The notes below the pieces were generated by a model that saw nothing but the letters and a program-made list of their open reading frames with translations, searched no databases and had not been told where the DNA came from. The position numbers and the translations under genes were made by a program. A DNA stretch of 64,000 nucleotides from NCBI GenBank assembly GCA_027475525.1, contig JAMWFC010000132.1, forward strand, positions 357,074 to 421,073, written 5' to 3'. Shown here piece by piece: positions 47,101-59,453 of the stretch (position 1 is its first letter; every line of letters begins with the position of its first letter). Origin of the DNA: Macrolepiota albuminosa (lineage: Eukaryota; Basidiomycota; Agaricomycetes; Agaricales; Agaricaceae).

Positions 47101-47216
47101 CACGAAATGTTCTTGAAAATGAAAACCTGTCCAATTCCTCTGGGATGAATTTAACTCCTACAGAACCTGGAGTTAAACGAGCGAAGGGTGTTCGGTTGAG
47201 AGTTGCGAAGTCATGA
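44157..47216 (+). CDS. P-loop NTPase of the Crinkler/RHS class with decayed nuclease motif, gene 2
   Basis: The start at 44157 gives MSTNNDVISFPELHDYD. The Walker A region is NASATGKTRLLYEGLCQHWG (after an intron ending CTGCAG), and Walker B is FFIAIDEANVA. VVAGTCIPQEYF and TSDTGSFDPETQKKF match the sensor and TDTGSF blocks of gene 1. The C-terminal half has NRVDIVNSGVGEF and CGADLIFVLRHRG followed by VWVLLRVAGQG. The aligned site therefore has Arg-Val-Ala where gene 1 has Gln-Thr-Lys, so the nuclease is probably inactive. An intron (GTACGT...TCACAG) links NDK to a C-terminal exon ending VRLRVAKS at 47216, basic as in gene 1. Length is about 950 residues with several introns. The two genes are related but strongly diverged paralogues. 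Confidence 0.68.
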
Positions 47217-47416
47217 ATTGGCTTCACTCGGTTCATATCTGATAATTATTTTATCCTCCGTCACTTGTCTAATTATGTATCCTAGATGTAGCATTTGTAG
47301 GCATGACCACTCATATTCTAGGTCAACACAACCTTTGATACACTGCATGCGACGGTTATAAATCTTATAAATCGTTACTAGGCGCATATAACAAACTCGT
47401 GGTTGTGGTCTTGAAA

Positions 47417-50400
47417 CTACGAATCTGATGAGGATGTTTTGTTAGACGTTTTACACACAACTTTATGAACTTTCCAGTCTTTCTTTTGACACTCCTTGGA
47501 GCAGTATTTTGCTCGTCCACAAACACTGCATCGCATCAAGCGGGGCTGACCTGCTTTCCCGCACGAATCACACACTCCAAGAGCCACCGAATCACTACTC
47601 ATAGTCTCACCCAGCCACTTGCGCAAGTTGCTTGAGACCGATTCTAAGTAAGTTACGGGGAATAAGGGCCCAAATGCTACCCGGGTCGCAAAAGGCGCCA
47701 GATTCTTGTACTCGCCCGCTAGGAACGAAGGAGGGAGAACCTTTCCCCGGCCACATTCACAGAGGGGGCTGATGTTCAGGTCTGGTATATCGTTCGACAT
47801 GCCAGCATTTCTGAATTTGCAATCGGTAGTATGAGACCATGTTCTACATCGTTCAGCCAGGACGGGAAGGAGTTGCCACCAGGCTTGAAATTCGCGCGAT
47901 GACATCTGGATTTCCGTCACGCCGCGTTGAGACCTACGCATGTATGCTGAAACCATTTCCGGGCTAGGATCGGACAACGAAGTTACAGGGACAGCGCATG
48001 CGTCGGCAATGATCGTGTGCGAAGGGAGATCGAGCCGTACACAATTGAGGAAAATCAGGATTTCTGCAGCAACTCCCTCGCTTTTGGTGTCATGCATGAC
48101 TATTGCTTGATGCCGGTTTCCGTATTGACCAGTCACGGAGAATACATCTCTAATTGTGCGTTTGATATCTTGGATTAACTCTCCCTCTCTTGACAGTGGA
48201 ATGTTTCCAGATGGCTCGTCGTCGCAGAATGTAAGAAATAGATGGTGCGCTAGCCATTTACACTTGGGGGAAGCGATGTCCACTTCAGACAGTCTTGCGA
48301 GGTTGACATGGTGAAGATTCCAAGGGATGGATTTTGAGTTTCGTCGGACCATAGGGAAAGGATTGATCATGAGGCCATCTTGATGAGAGTTTGGTTCGTG
48401 AAGTTCCACGTCGACCTAGGAAGGAAGCTTCATATTTCATCTTGCGAAATGCCGATTGAGGACACTTACTTCGATGTACGATGACTTTCGGGCGAGCCTA
48501 GTTTTAGGATTGCTTCCGTTTATGGGATAGGGAAATGATAAAATCTCTCGATGGGCCTTACCGATCGATATAAGCATCGAGAATGGAGAAGCCTGTTTGA
48601 CCGTGATGTCGGACAAGGGACATACACCGAAAATGGCTTGCAGACTTGGATTATTGATATTAAACCTTCCTGTGAGCCCATTAACCTTCACGGAGTCTTT
48701 ATCAGTGAGCATTGTCACAAGTTGTGCTCGTGAATCGAGGATGTTACTAAGTCCTTGGAGCTTGACATGCTCTCGAGGATTGCCAGGTCGTCCACGTACG
48801 ACCTGGACGTGACTTGTATCCAACAGGTCCACCGAGAAAATACAGAGTCGTGGACCGAGAACGGAGTAAATCACAGGACTTGAGATGGATTTGGGATGGA
48901 TGCTCAATCTGACCCCTGTTTGAGGAGCCAATGTGGCCAGAAGGAAAGAGGGCACGTAGAACGAGACTATCAAAGGAGAATCTCCGCGCCAACGGGTGGT
49001 ATCTTCGTTGGCGATTAGCAGATCAGGTCCCGAGCCGGAAGATGTTGTGCCAAAGAAGAAGTGAGTCGCAGAGAAAACGTTGCGGTGGAATAGGCTTTCG
49101 ATCTCACACTGAAAGATAGGGGTACCGATTTTATCCGCACTGAGGTCTTCCAGTTTTTTGAGGTATTCCCGGGGCACTTTAAGGACAACACAGACGACAG
49201 GCGGTATGCTATCCCAACCATCAAACACACGACTTGTATGGTCTCTTAAATCTGGAACAGTTATAGCGCTGGCTGTATAGACCTCATGAATATGGAATTG
49301 GCAATACAAGTCCTGAAGGTGATCCAAACCAGTCAACAAAGTTCTGTCTCGCTGGATCAAGGATATCATGTAGCCCATGGCCTGCGTCCAGTCACTATGC
49401 ACTCTTTGCTTGACAAGAGCAAGGAAAATAGCAAAGCTTGAGCGGTTGTAGCGGATAAACTCGTTAGGCTGGGACTCGACATCGAAAAGGCGCGAAACAT
49501 TATCGTCGTTGAACATTTGGAGGTAGATATTGAACAAGATGCTCCCAAGCGGTTCGGCAGCGATTCGCAGAAGACCTGACACATTGTCGGTCGGGGATCT
49601 CTTCCACGGAACTGTCTCTTGACATGATTTTACAGTGCCAGATACGGAAGTACACACGTCGTGCATGTTCGTCTGAGTAACAAAGCCTGAGACGTATGAT
49701 GCAGGTATGATACCAAGAAGGAGTGAAAGGGTGGCGATTTCAGTACATGCACGACTTGCAAACTTCCCACCGGCTCCGTCAAAGTTTAAGAGAGAATTCG
49801 TATACAAGGTTGCCGCAGGATGATCCTGTAGAAGTGGGACAGTGGCGGCAAGGGTATTGATAAGGCCTAGGTGATCCATGAGGTTGGATGTGTCAATTGT
49901 GTCAAATTTAAGAGGTGCTTTATTTTGCGTGACCCCGCTGTAGTCCCGACCATCGATAGTGATCGGAGTTGCCTCCCAGGCAGACGGGTACACCCCAGTG
50001 TCCGGAGAATTGGTGCTAGCAAAGACGAGAAGGGCTCTGGAGAAGGCAAGCGCATCGCCAGCCCACAAACGAATGATAATGTTGGATGGTCCACCTTCAA
50101 TCCTCTTTTTGAAGGCCAAACACCAGTCTTTAAACTGTTCCTTGGCTATACAAACAAGTTCTGAGATTGACGGATTACGCTTTGTAAATTGAGGAAGCGT
50201 TGTAACCATTCCTAGATGGAATGCAAGAATGGGATCTGTACCATAATGCACGTTGAAATCTTCCCCTGAGGAATCATAGGCGAAGGCTGGATTGACAAAC
50301 TTCGCCATGGATATCTGAGCGGCACCATCAAAAGTGACACCAGTTTTCCAATATCGTCGATAATGCTCTTCTCCTGGTTGGAGAACGGAAATCCATGCTG

Positions 50401-51107
50401 GACCCGCAGACCTTCCAGCAGTGTAGATGCAATAGTCAGCATACCTGTTCCTCACTTCCTGCATTCCCTTTTGAAAAGCATGTCGTAAAGATGGTTTCTT
50501 TGTATTGTCATCGGGCATGGCGTATAAACACCACTGACGGCGCAGTTCTATAAGCGTGTGTGTTGAACAAAACCGCAGAAATTTCGAGTATTTTCCCTTC
50601 TCCCAAGATTCGAAGGAGATCGAGAGATCAGCAAGCTTTTGGCATTGCTCTCGTAGACGGACGAGTGAGCTTTTGTCCAAAAATAAATGGAAAAACATAT
50701 TCCAGATAACGCCTTTGATCTGATTCTCGTTCCAATCTTCGTCAAGAATGATAGTCAGAAGAAGAACATTCCGGGCTAAGCAATACTATTTGTGAGCAGA
50801 TAAATCTCTTTATCATAACGGGTGAAGATCTACCCAGAATTGCTGGCTCTGCATCGCAACATGTGAAGTCTAGGCTACGGCCTTTAGAGGAAAGTTACCA
50901 TCAAGGTAGAGAGGATAAAAAAAATGGAGACATACTGGCAGTGGGCTCGGAATAGATGGTATATAAAATGTTGCGAGGGTCACCACATCCTAAAAGAAGA
51001 ATGGCAGCTGGAGTTTCGGCGTCCAAATCAGAGGTGAAAGACGACGGCGGGGTGTTCCCGACGGGATAGAAGAACCGTTTCTTTGCCCAGGTAATGGGGT
51101 GAGCCAT
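47417..51107 (-). CDS. DUF4470 and MYND zinc-finger protein
   Basis: The start at 51107 gives MAHPITWAKKRFFYPVGNTP. The first exon contains AAILLLGCGDPRNILYTIY, the hallmark of the DUF4470 domain of fungal proteins. After an intron the frame reads RSLDFTCCDAEPAILARNVL. A very long middle region (exon about 48437-50698) lacks known motifs. It includes PAWISVLQPGEEHYRRYWKT and FVNPAFAYDSSGEDFNVHYG, both family-like. The C-terminus is a MYND finger with the order CDSC...CSVCG...YCSKECQKKDW...HKVVC, then a Ser-rich tail ending SSSDS. MYND fingers bind proline-rich partners. DUF4470-MYND proteins are expanded in mushrooms with unknown function. Length is about 1,180 residues. It lies 200 bp downstream of NTPase gene 2, tail to tail. 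Confidence 0.8.
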
Positions 51108-51467
51108 GATTTACCAAGGCGCCAAAAATCTCAGGAAGAGCCCGAAAAGAACCAGAATCAAACTTAACGCCTCGTGGGTGCATTGAATGCCAGAAACTCG
51201 GCGGTACGGCATGAGAAAGGCATGATACAGAAAGATACCTTCTCAGGAAAGAGTTAGGCCTGTTAAGTCCTGCGCTAGAGCTGGCTAAATACTACTTGTC
51301 ATTAGTCAAGTATGAAGCAACCATTTGTAGTGAAACTCCTCCAGAGCTTTGGCTCACGTGCCCGTCCAGGCAGAACCAACCTTGAAGGTGGTGGCGGTGC
51401 TCGTTCCAACGCGTCCATTATCCACGAGTCATCTTGGCCGTTTCTTTCTTATAATCAGACTAACCCA
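51108..51467. other. Divergent promoter region, MYND gene and cullin
   Basis: The 360-bp head-to-head spacer between the DUF4470-MYND and cullin start codons. No sharp TATA box. It likely holds both promoters. Confidence 0.45.
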
Positions 51468-54173
51468 ATGGCGTCAACGTCGACCATCGGCTCAATGCCC
51501 TCCAAGACTGCTGATCTGGAGGAGACCTGGGCCTATCTAAGCAACGGTGTTGACCTCATTATGAACAGACTTGAGACAGGTCTCTCATTTCCAGACTATT
51601 CAAGTCTTTACTCGACGGTTTACAACTACTGCACGTCAACTAAACTGGCAGGAAGACAGGATGGAAACCGAAGTCGGTGATTTTCTCCGAGTTTAGTGTG
51701 GCAATCGTTAACTGTTTGCAGCCGGCGCTAACCTTGTAGGCTCCGATCTGTACAGCAAGTTGCATGCATACTTCGTGGATCATTTCAAACCTATGGTTGA
51801 CGTTCGTATCTAAATAAATGGTATATCGGGCTGCACTGATCAGTATCTTGTCACCAGACATGTGAAACGCTACAAGAGGTTGAATTGTTGAGATACTACG
51901 CAGCACAGTGGGATCGTTACACCACAGGAGCAAACTTCTTGAATCGTCTGTTTACATATCTCAACCGTTATTGGGTTAAGCGTGAACGAGACGAAGGCAA
52001 GAAGACAGTCTACCCAGTTTACACAGTGAGCAAGCAACTCGGATTTTGAGTCACTTTTTTATGCTGCATTAGCTTGCTCTTTCACAGTGGAAAGACGTTT
52101 TCTTTAAGCAGGTCCAAAAAGATAATCGAAAATTGACATCTGCCATGCTTCGTCTTATCACGCAACAAAGGAATGGCGAGACCATCGATCAGGGTCTTGT
52201 GAAAAAAGTTGTCGAATCCTTTGTTTCTCTAGGCCTTGATAATGGCGATCTGAACAAGGAGTGTCTTGATGTATACAAAGATCACTTTGAGGGGCCGTTC
52301 CTTGAGGCGACAGAGGAGTACTACAAAAAGGAGTCCGAGTCATTCTTGGCGGGAAACAGCGTTTCTGATTATCTGAAAAAGGTTGAGGATCGTCTGCGGG
52401 AAGAAGAAGATCGCGTTGAGAGATACCTGCACAACAAGACTCGCAAAGAGCTCATTGCTAAATGCGACGACGTTCTTATCCGTCAACACTCCGATTTGAT
52501 GTGGGAGAGTTTCCAGAGCCTGCTCGACTTCGACAAAGATGAGGATTTGCAACGTATGTATGCTCTCCTTGCACGTATCGCAGAAGGCCTGGAGCCTCTT
52601 CGCAAGAAGTTCGAGCAACATGTCAAGACAGCAGGCTTGAGCGCTGTTTCGAAGTTAATTGAGGCTGGAGATGTCGGTGATGTTGATCCCAAGGCATACG
52701 TTGATGCGCTCTTGGAAGTCCATCGCAAGAATTCAGAGACCGTTACGAGAAGCTTCAAGAGCGAAGCTGGATTCGCAGCTAGCTTGGATAAGGCTTGCAG
52801 AGAATTCGTCAACCGTAACGTCGCCACCGGGACTTCGTCCACAAAATCGCCCGAGCTTATTGCCAAGCATGCAGATATGCTTTTGCGTAAGAGTAACAAG
52901 ATGGCAGAGGAAGAGGACCTTGAAGGAGCGCTCAACCGTGTCGTGCGTGTCTCCTGCTCTGTCCTATCCCTTTATTTGCTAACAAAATTCAAGATGATTC
53001 TTTTCAAATACCTTGAGGACAAGGATGTCTTCCAAACGTTTTACACAACGAAACTGTCGAAGCGTCTGATTCATGGTGTCTCCGCGTCCGATGAAAGCGA
53101 GGCCAGCATGATCTCCAAGTTGAAGGAAGCTTGCGGTTTCGAGTACACCAACAAGCTCCAGCGGATGTTTACTGGTGCGTACATTCCGTCCTGTCGTTAT
53201 GAGAGACCACCAACTCATTAACGCATCTATAGACATGAGTCTCAGCAAAGATCTTACAGACTCGTTCAAGGAACGTATGACACAGAACCACGATGATATG
53301 GACATCACCTTCAGCATTATGGTACTTGGTACCAACTTCTGGCCCCTCAACCCTCCCCCGCATGAGTTCGTCATCCCACAGGAGATTCTGCCGACCTACG
53401 ATCGCTTCTCAAAATACTACCAGACTAAGCATTCTGGACGTAAACTCACCTGGTTGTGGAATTACTCGAAGAACGAGCTGCGGACGAATTATCTGAACCA
53501 GAAGTACTTCCTCATGACCAGCTCGTACCAGATGGCTGTTTTGCTGCAGTATAATAGAAACGATACCATGTCGCTTGATGAACTTGTTACGGCGACGTCT
53601 ATCTCGAAGGACATCATGTCTCAGGTTCTGGCGCTGCTGGTGAAGGCCAAGATTCTCATCAACGAAGAGAAGGATCAGTACGACCTCAACCCTAGTATGT
53701 GATGTTCTTTTTGAAGAGCAATGTGTCCCTTTTACTAAATTTCGTGTCTCAGACTTCAAGTCGAAGAAGATACGTGTCAACCTCAACTTGCCTATCAAGG
53801 CTGACGTGAAGGCCGAGTCCGCCGACGTTCTCAAGGCTGTTGATGAGGACAGGAAGTATGTCATCCAGGCGACGATTGTCCGGTATGCTACGTTACCTTG
53901 TGCACTCTACATCTGCTGAGATATGGGGACACAGCATAATGAAGGCTCGCAAAACCATGAAGAACCAGAGCCTTATTCAGGAGGTCATTTCGCAGATCTC
54001 TCAACGCTTCGCGCCCAAAATCCCTGACATCAAGAAGGTACGTACGATCTCAACTCCTGACTTCTTTCTGGGGTGACTGATGCCACTTTTCCCAGGCAAT
54101 TGAGACCCTCCTTGAGAAGGAATACATCGAGCGTGTGGATGGCTCGAAAGACACTTTTGCTTATGTAGCTTAA
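51468..54173 (+). CDS. Cullin-1 (SCF ubiquitin ligase scaffold)
   Basis: Scaffold of SCF E3 ligases. It binds Skp1/F-box at its N-terminus and Rbx1 at its C-terminus. The start at 51468 gives MASTSTIGSMPSKTADLEET. Exon 1 continues WAYLSNGVDLIMNRLETGL and YSSLYSTVYNYCTSTKL, the cullin repeat-1 pattern of Cul1/Cdc53. The next exons give ANFLNRLFTYLNRYWVKRE, SFVSLGLDNGDLNKECLDVY and FLAGNSVSDYLKKVEDRL. The cullin homology region has ILFKYLEDKDVFQTFYTTKL, RLIHGVSASDESEASMISKL and LTWLWNYSKNELRTNYLNQ. The winged-helix C-terminus has the neddylation site in TIVRIMKARKTMKNQSLIQE (Lys of IMKARK) and ends VDGSKDTFAYVA. About seven exons. All functional landmarks are present. Confidence 0.92.
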
Positions 54174-54454
54174 CTCGCTTACCTGCTTACGTTGCCGTTT
54201 CTCGCACTCTCCCCCTGTACACATTGCTTTGTTGCATCTCTCTTACCCCATTCCCGGTCATAATTATAATCAGGGCGCCTGTCTATCCCAATCATACATC
54301 CTCATCTACCATATCTCGCACTGTATACCTTAGAAAATCTCTGCGACAAATAAATCTGCATGAACACTGGATGTCCTGGATCTTTTCAGGTGATCACTTG
54401 TTCACGATGTAACGGAAAAACTTCAGAATAAGGATACGTAGAGAACAAGACCGG

Positions 54455-55830
54455 TTAAATCGCCATCCCTGCCTCTATCTCACCCAATAGCATGGTTCCG
54501 TCCTTGCTACCAGTGAGGACTACACAGAAGAGACGTCAGGAAAGAGAAGGACGGGAGAGGCACACGAACATACTGATAGGTTCCTTGGGGTGGAAGTCAA
54601 CGGCTGTGACTGTGCCTTTGTGACCAGGAAGCTATAACAGAAGAGAATGAGAAAGTCTTGGACATGGAACGAAAACAAACCGACCTTGTACAAGATCTTG
54701 CCGCTCTCTACCTCCCATATCGTCACCGTCCTATCTGCGCCTCCAACGGCCACACGTTGTCCCCCGTCGTCCCTACTCCATGCTCCCTTGAGCAATGTGT
54801 TCTCAAAGCCGGCGGGTGCACCCTGAAGAACGCGATGTATCCGGGTTGGTGATGGAGAGAAAGGACGGATATCGTGGATGAGAGTTTGGGATGAGAGGGA
54901 TGGGGAAAGAAGGTAGGAGCCATCCGGGGAGAGGCACAGAGAGGTTGGGGTGTCGGTATGACCCTTAAGTGTGTATACTTGTTCGTTTTTGCGGATGTCA
55001 AATACCTAGCGGGAGACAAAACATGAATATTTGGATGTCAAATGAATGAATGGACGACAAACGTGAATTTCATTGTCTAGTGCACCGACATAGACGTTCG
55101 CACCATCTGCACTCCAGCATACCGATGTAACGGGGCACTTGATCTCCAACGTCGCTACGGCCTGCTTCTTTGCCTCCTCGCCCCCTTCCCAGATTTTTAC
55201 TTTGCCGTCGTCTGACCCCGTCGCGAGAAGTTCTGTTCCCACAGCAAGCGTCCGGTCAATTGTGTTGATAATTTCATGGTGTGCTCGTATCTTTCGTAGG
55301 CGCTGGCCCGTCGCGAGGTCGACAGTGGTGAGAAGGTGATCGGCAGAAACGGTGTAGAGGATTGATGAGGATAAAGACCATTGTAGGTCCAGAATGGGGG
55401 CTTTTGTGAGATTGGAAAGAAGCCCATAGTTGGTATTCGGAGGATATGTCCGCCAGAGAGCTTTGTGGACGTGTGAACGCGTATTTTCAATTACTCATTT
55501 CCTGGAACTCACAAACACTTCGATCTGCCGAACATGCAGCGATATTTTGACCGGTTGGGTCAAACCTACAGCTCATAATCTCAGCCTGTGTGATTTTCTG
55601 AGTTGACGAGGCATGTCTGCGATACTTTGATAACGTACAGAATGAGCCCCAGCAAGACTGATTATTGGCGCTTCGAGACTACTCGTTCTTTGAACTGAAC
55701 GAATAAGGCCCTTGTTTCTCGGGTCATTTGAGGAAGATATGACAATCTGGTTTGAAGGAGGTGCATCTGACTTGGCCCTCTTGATAAGGACGCCCTCGGT
55801 GGGTGGCGGGGAAGGGCCGCGTTTTGACAT
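54455..55830 (-). CDS. U5 snRNP 40-kDa-type WD40 protein (SNRNP40/Cwf17)
   Basis: Spliceosomal seven-bladed WD40 protein of the U5 snRNP, binding Prp8. The start at 55830 gives MSKRGPSPPPTEGVLIKRAK with a short basic/Pro N-terminus. GLIRSVQRTSSLEAPIISLA and an intron follow, then a repeat with CSADRSVFLW. Later repeats show TVSADHLLTTVDLATG, LATGSDDGKVKIWEG, VCWSADGANVYVGALDN, GHTDTPTSLCLSPDGSYLLS, VAVGGADRTVTIWEVESG and GHKGTVTAVDFHPKEPIILT. It ends GEIEAGMAI at 54455. The exact blade order and the RTSSLEAPIISLAGAH block fit SNRNP40. About five exons. Together with PPIL4 this is a second spliceosome gene in the window, but the two are 38 kb apart. Confidence 0.85.
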
Positions 55831-57248
55831 GGTGGTTGGAATTCAGTGACACTTGGTGGTCAGGCCTTGTAAATTCAACAACGACAAACGCAATCTACTT
55901 TCAAACGTCGATGTAATCTGCATGCGGCATAGAAAATAACGACGACCATGGAGATTGATGCATGATGCCTGGCACACAGCATGAGGACGAGCTAAATGAG
56001 TATGGACAATGAATTCTACTAATATCTGGTCCTCTCCTGGAACATTTACATCATGTATCCGCGAATATTGCGCGCCAAAGTGCAGCCTCAGACGGGAAGA
56101 TACGCTCAAAGACGTTCCATCTTCTATATGGTATTAATACGAATCACTCCATCGAAGCAAATGAAGAGGAACCGAGAAGGCTCGACAGCTGCAACTGGTG
56201 TTTAAAGCTACTGGTGTCCTTGCCTTGCCGGTGGATTGCCTTATTGCGCAGACAAAAGAAAGAGTGACTTGGCTCAGGGTAGGCATGGAAAGGGAGAAAA
56301 AGGCCTTCTAACTAAGGTGACTGTTGGTGATTCGCGCTGTTATTTGTTGAATTGTGATGCTAAACTCTGTCTTCTGCATTTTAAATATATGTAGGTGCTA
56401 CGGTTCAAAACCCACCGCGTGAATAGCGAGCTCGTTCCGTGCGCGACTGAAGGACATCATGGGCCTTCTCCGGGTTGACTTGCATTATCCTGAAAAATAT
56501 CGCATATTTTTTGTCGGCTTGGACGTCCTCGAATAAATGCTGGTAGTTGACATTTGCTCTCAGGAATGCACAGAGCACATCTTTAGGGTGGGCATGGTTC
56601 ATGGTTCCTCCGGCTGCTGGCCACGTCCAGCAATACTAAGAAAAAAAGCTTTGTCAATCCGGCAGACTTGAATCGGGCGCTCAAAACTGATTCTGTGTAA
56701 AATTCGAGTCCTATGGCGTCAACACGAAAAGTGCATGCCAAATCCAGACAAACACGATTGCTTGAGAATCTAACAATGTGCAAGGCGCCTTCGTCAGATC
56801 ACTGTCTTAGTCTCAATCTTTTTTCTTGCACACGCTCATGCACTTCGATTCTGATGGCCGCTCATCAGGCGTCATATTTAGTAATGCTTTTCGGATCGTC
56901 CTTTTCTCATGCGCACGCTCCTTATAACTCTATAACTCAATCTGCATCGGGCCAAGTCGGTGGTCGCGCATCGTCTCTATAAATGGCTTCGAGGTCAATT
57001 TTGACACTTGGTTTTCTCGTATAATTGACACCGTAGAGTAGCGAGTGCTTCCCGCGTAGCTCTGTGAGCAGCCGAGGGAGGTGGTGGAAAATTGTTTAGA
57101 ATCGCCAGTCCGCATTTGTTTGTAAGAATTCGATTAGATTGAGGGTGAGACGGGGATAGCCGATTGCAATCAGATAGACGCCGTTCTTCCTTGTTTTGAT
57201 GTATATATAAATACTGCACTGAAGTAATGAGCGCCTTCAAATCCCCTC
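55831..57248. other. Intergenic, nothing seen
   Basis: Promoter side of both the SNRNP40-like gene and the next plus-strand gene. Several frames of 60-90 codons occur on both strands without protein character. Confidence 0.5.
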
Positions 57249-59453
57249 ATGACCACCCTCCCACCATCTAGTGCTGTCAATGACCGGCTGACCTTCCCCC
57301 CTTTCCCTAAGGCGCCACCAGGCGTGACGATTGTTCCATTCAAGGACTTCAAGGAACGTGGAATTCAGATATTTCCAGAAAACGACGAAATCGAGACCGA
57401 TGGACTTGGGATCCCCACAGTCGTGCTGAAAACACGGCACGATACTGACAATTGCAAAACTCAGACGAAGAGGACAAAGAAGGCTGAGCTTCCACCGAAA
57501 ACACCTGCAGATTCAAGGGTACGCAAAGAATGGTGGGATATCTGGATGGACAATGAAGCTTCCAAGACGACCGGACCGTACGACCCGTGCGTCTCGTCTA
57601 CTTCAACTAGGATAATCCACCAATTCTGCTTTTTAATCGTTGCAATCGGTCTTGCTTCAGACGAAATGCTAATATTTCTTCTATAGGTACACGTCTCCCC
57701 TCGATAGGCTTTACGAAGCTGCAAAGGATTTCCGCGAGACTCGGTCTTGGCCACAAGGAAATACAGGAATTGCTGCGTCTTGGGATCAAGTCTGTACACC
57801 ATTTTATCTCTTTGGACTGCTTAGCTGACGTCTGGCCAAGTTCCGTCTCTTTGTTGGTCTTTTGGCGAATACTCCTGTGTGGACTCGAACAGACAAACCG
57901 CAGATGGAGGACGAGTCGGAGACGTCTGATGATGAGGCTGGATCTACAAAGGAGCCGGTGGTCGAAGCATATCTCAACCGCGGTGGACCTAAGAGACCTC
58001 CGCCTTCCCGTGCACGCGTTCGGCCTCCCTATGCATTGTATGGCGTGGATCCCATCCCTGTTGGTAGTGATCAAGAAGTCCAGGCCCTCCTGGCCAGTGA
58101 AAATGCCCGCCGTGAGGAAGAAATGATTGATTTTCTTGACGATCCAGAGCGAAAGATTAGAATATTTTTGTCATCGTACATGCGCAAACAGGGGCTTATC
58201 TGGTGAGCACATCGTCGTTTTCATACAAACTTTATATCGATTCTCTTTGAAGGACTGACAGAAATTTAATAAACATACCGCGCCTCGTCGAGTTTTTTAT
58301 TCGTTTCCTCATTCGAAACCGTGTTTTCCCAGAACCCGATTTCGACTCTGGGCTTAGACGTTCTCTGACCGTAATTGAACTCGCGGGAAAGGAGCTCATT
58401 CTGACGTCGAAAATTGCCAAGCAGGTCCCAGACGAGTTCAGCAGGGCTTGCTTCGAATGTTTTGGACGCAAATCTGAAGGATATAAGCCACTTGATCCTA
58501 TCATTGAAGCTGACAAGCCATGGCCTCCCAAAGAGGAAGAAACATCCGAAGCCTCCGTGACGATTGAGTCGTCTTCTGAGCCCGCAGAGCCTGACGCTAA
58601 ACGGCTCAAATTGGATAATGAGTCGAGTGGTTCCAAGGTGGCGGTGGACAAGTTCGAAGAAGAGTTAAAGGCCGCCAACGTCGAGGTGATCAAGGTCGAT
58701 GACAGCGCCCTAATGAAAGAAGCCGAGCAGTTGGAGATCATTAGAGATAATGTCAATCCAGATATCAACACTGTGCCTGAGTGGGCCAAAAGCGAGGGTT
58801 GGGGATTGAATTCTGACGACGCAGACTCCTGGGAGACGCCCGTCATTGACTGGGGCCCCGTAGTCACATTTTCGCTCATGCCGTTCCTAGGTCCTAGTGC
58901 TTTCCCCATCACCCACACGTCCGGTGTCGTCGAGTGTTCCGTACGACGCGTCAAGTCTTACTCAGGACCACCACCTCCTGCTACATTGCCCAAATCAGCT
59001 CTCACAACTGAGGAGGATCCAGATGCTGTAGAGATAGAGCTCGAGCGACACTTTGCAAAGGTGGTGCTCTCACCGTGGGCGGGATGGGATGATTACAGTA
59101 ATGAGATGCCACACATGGCGAAGCCACGTATCCTTGAGACGTCCTCGGGTCCGATTCATGGTGTCGTAGATACGGCTGGTCAAGTGGAGCCTGCTACGGG
59201 TGCAGCGGTGACGCCAGCGGAAGGGCCCCAGCCGCACGATCCTTTTAATGATGATATCACACTTCTGGTTCAGCCTACGCTCCTGCCAATTTTTAGCCCT
59301 GGCATGGGCCTTGGTGGAACATGGGTACAGATAGCAAGAGCTCAGGACTTTGCAAGCGAGCGAAGGAAAAAGAAAAAGAAATCGAAGAAAACCACTACGA
59401 GATACTGGTACATTGATGAGTTGGTTTTAACCTTGCCTAGCTACTATACTTGA
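57249..59453 (+). CDS. Conserved-looking protein of unknown function
   Basis: The start at 57249 gives MTTLPPSSAVNDRLTFPPFP. Four or more exons are joined by introns of 50-95 bp. Recognisable segments are KEWWDIWMDNEASKTTGPYD, YTSPLDRLYEAAKDFRETRS and FRLFVGLLANTPVWTRTDKP. These are followed by YALYGVDPIPVGSDQEVQAL, ERKIRIFLSSYMRKQGLIW and LINIPRLVEFFIRFLIRNRV. The second half is acidic with WAKSEGWGLNSDDADSWETP, a basic KKKKKSKK stretch and the terminus YIDELVLTLPSYYT. The mixture of hydrophobic helices, charged linkers and well-kept exon frames indicates a real gene of about 660 residues. I do not recognise its family. Nuclear location is plausible from the basic stretch. Confidence 0.6.

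Noticed and set aside
57249..59453. Possible Argonaute-chaperone Arb1 homologue
   Set aside because: I considered it for the acidic/basic layout, but the motifs I associate with that family are not visible.
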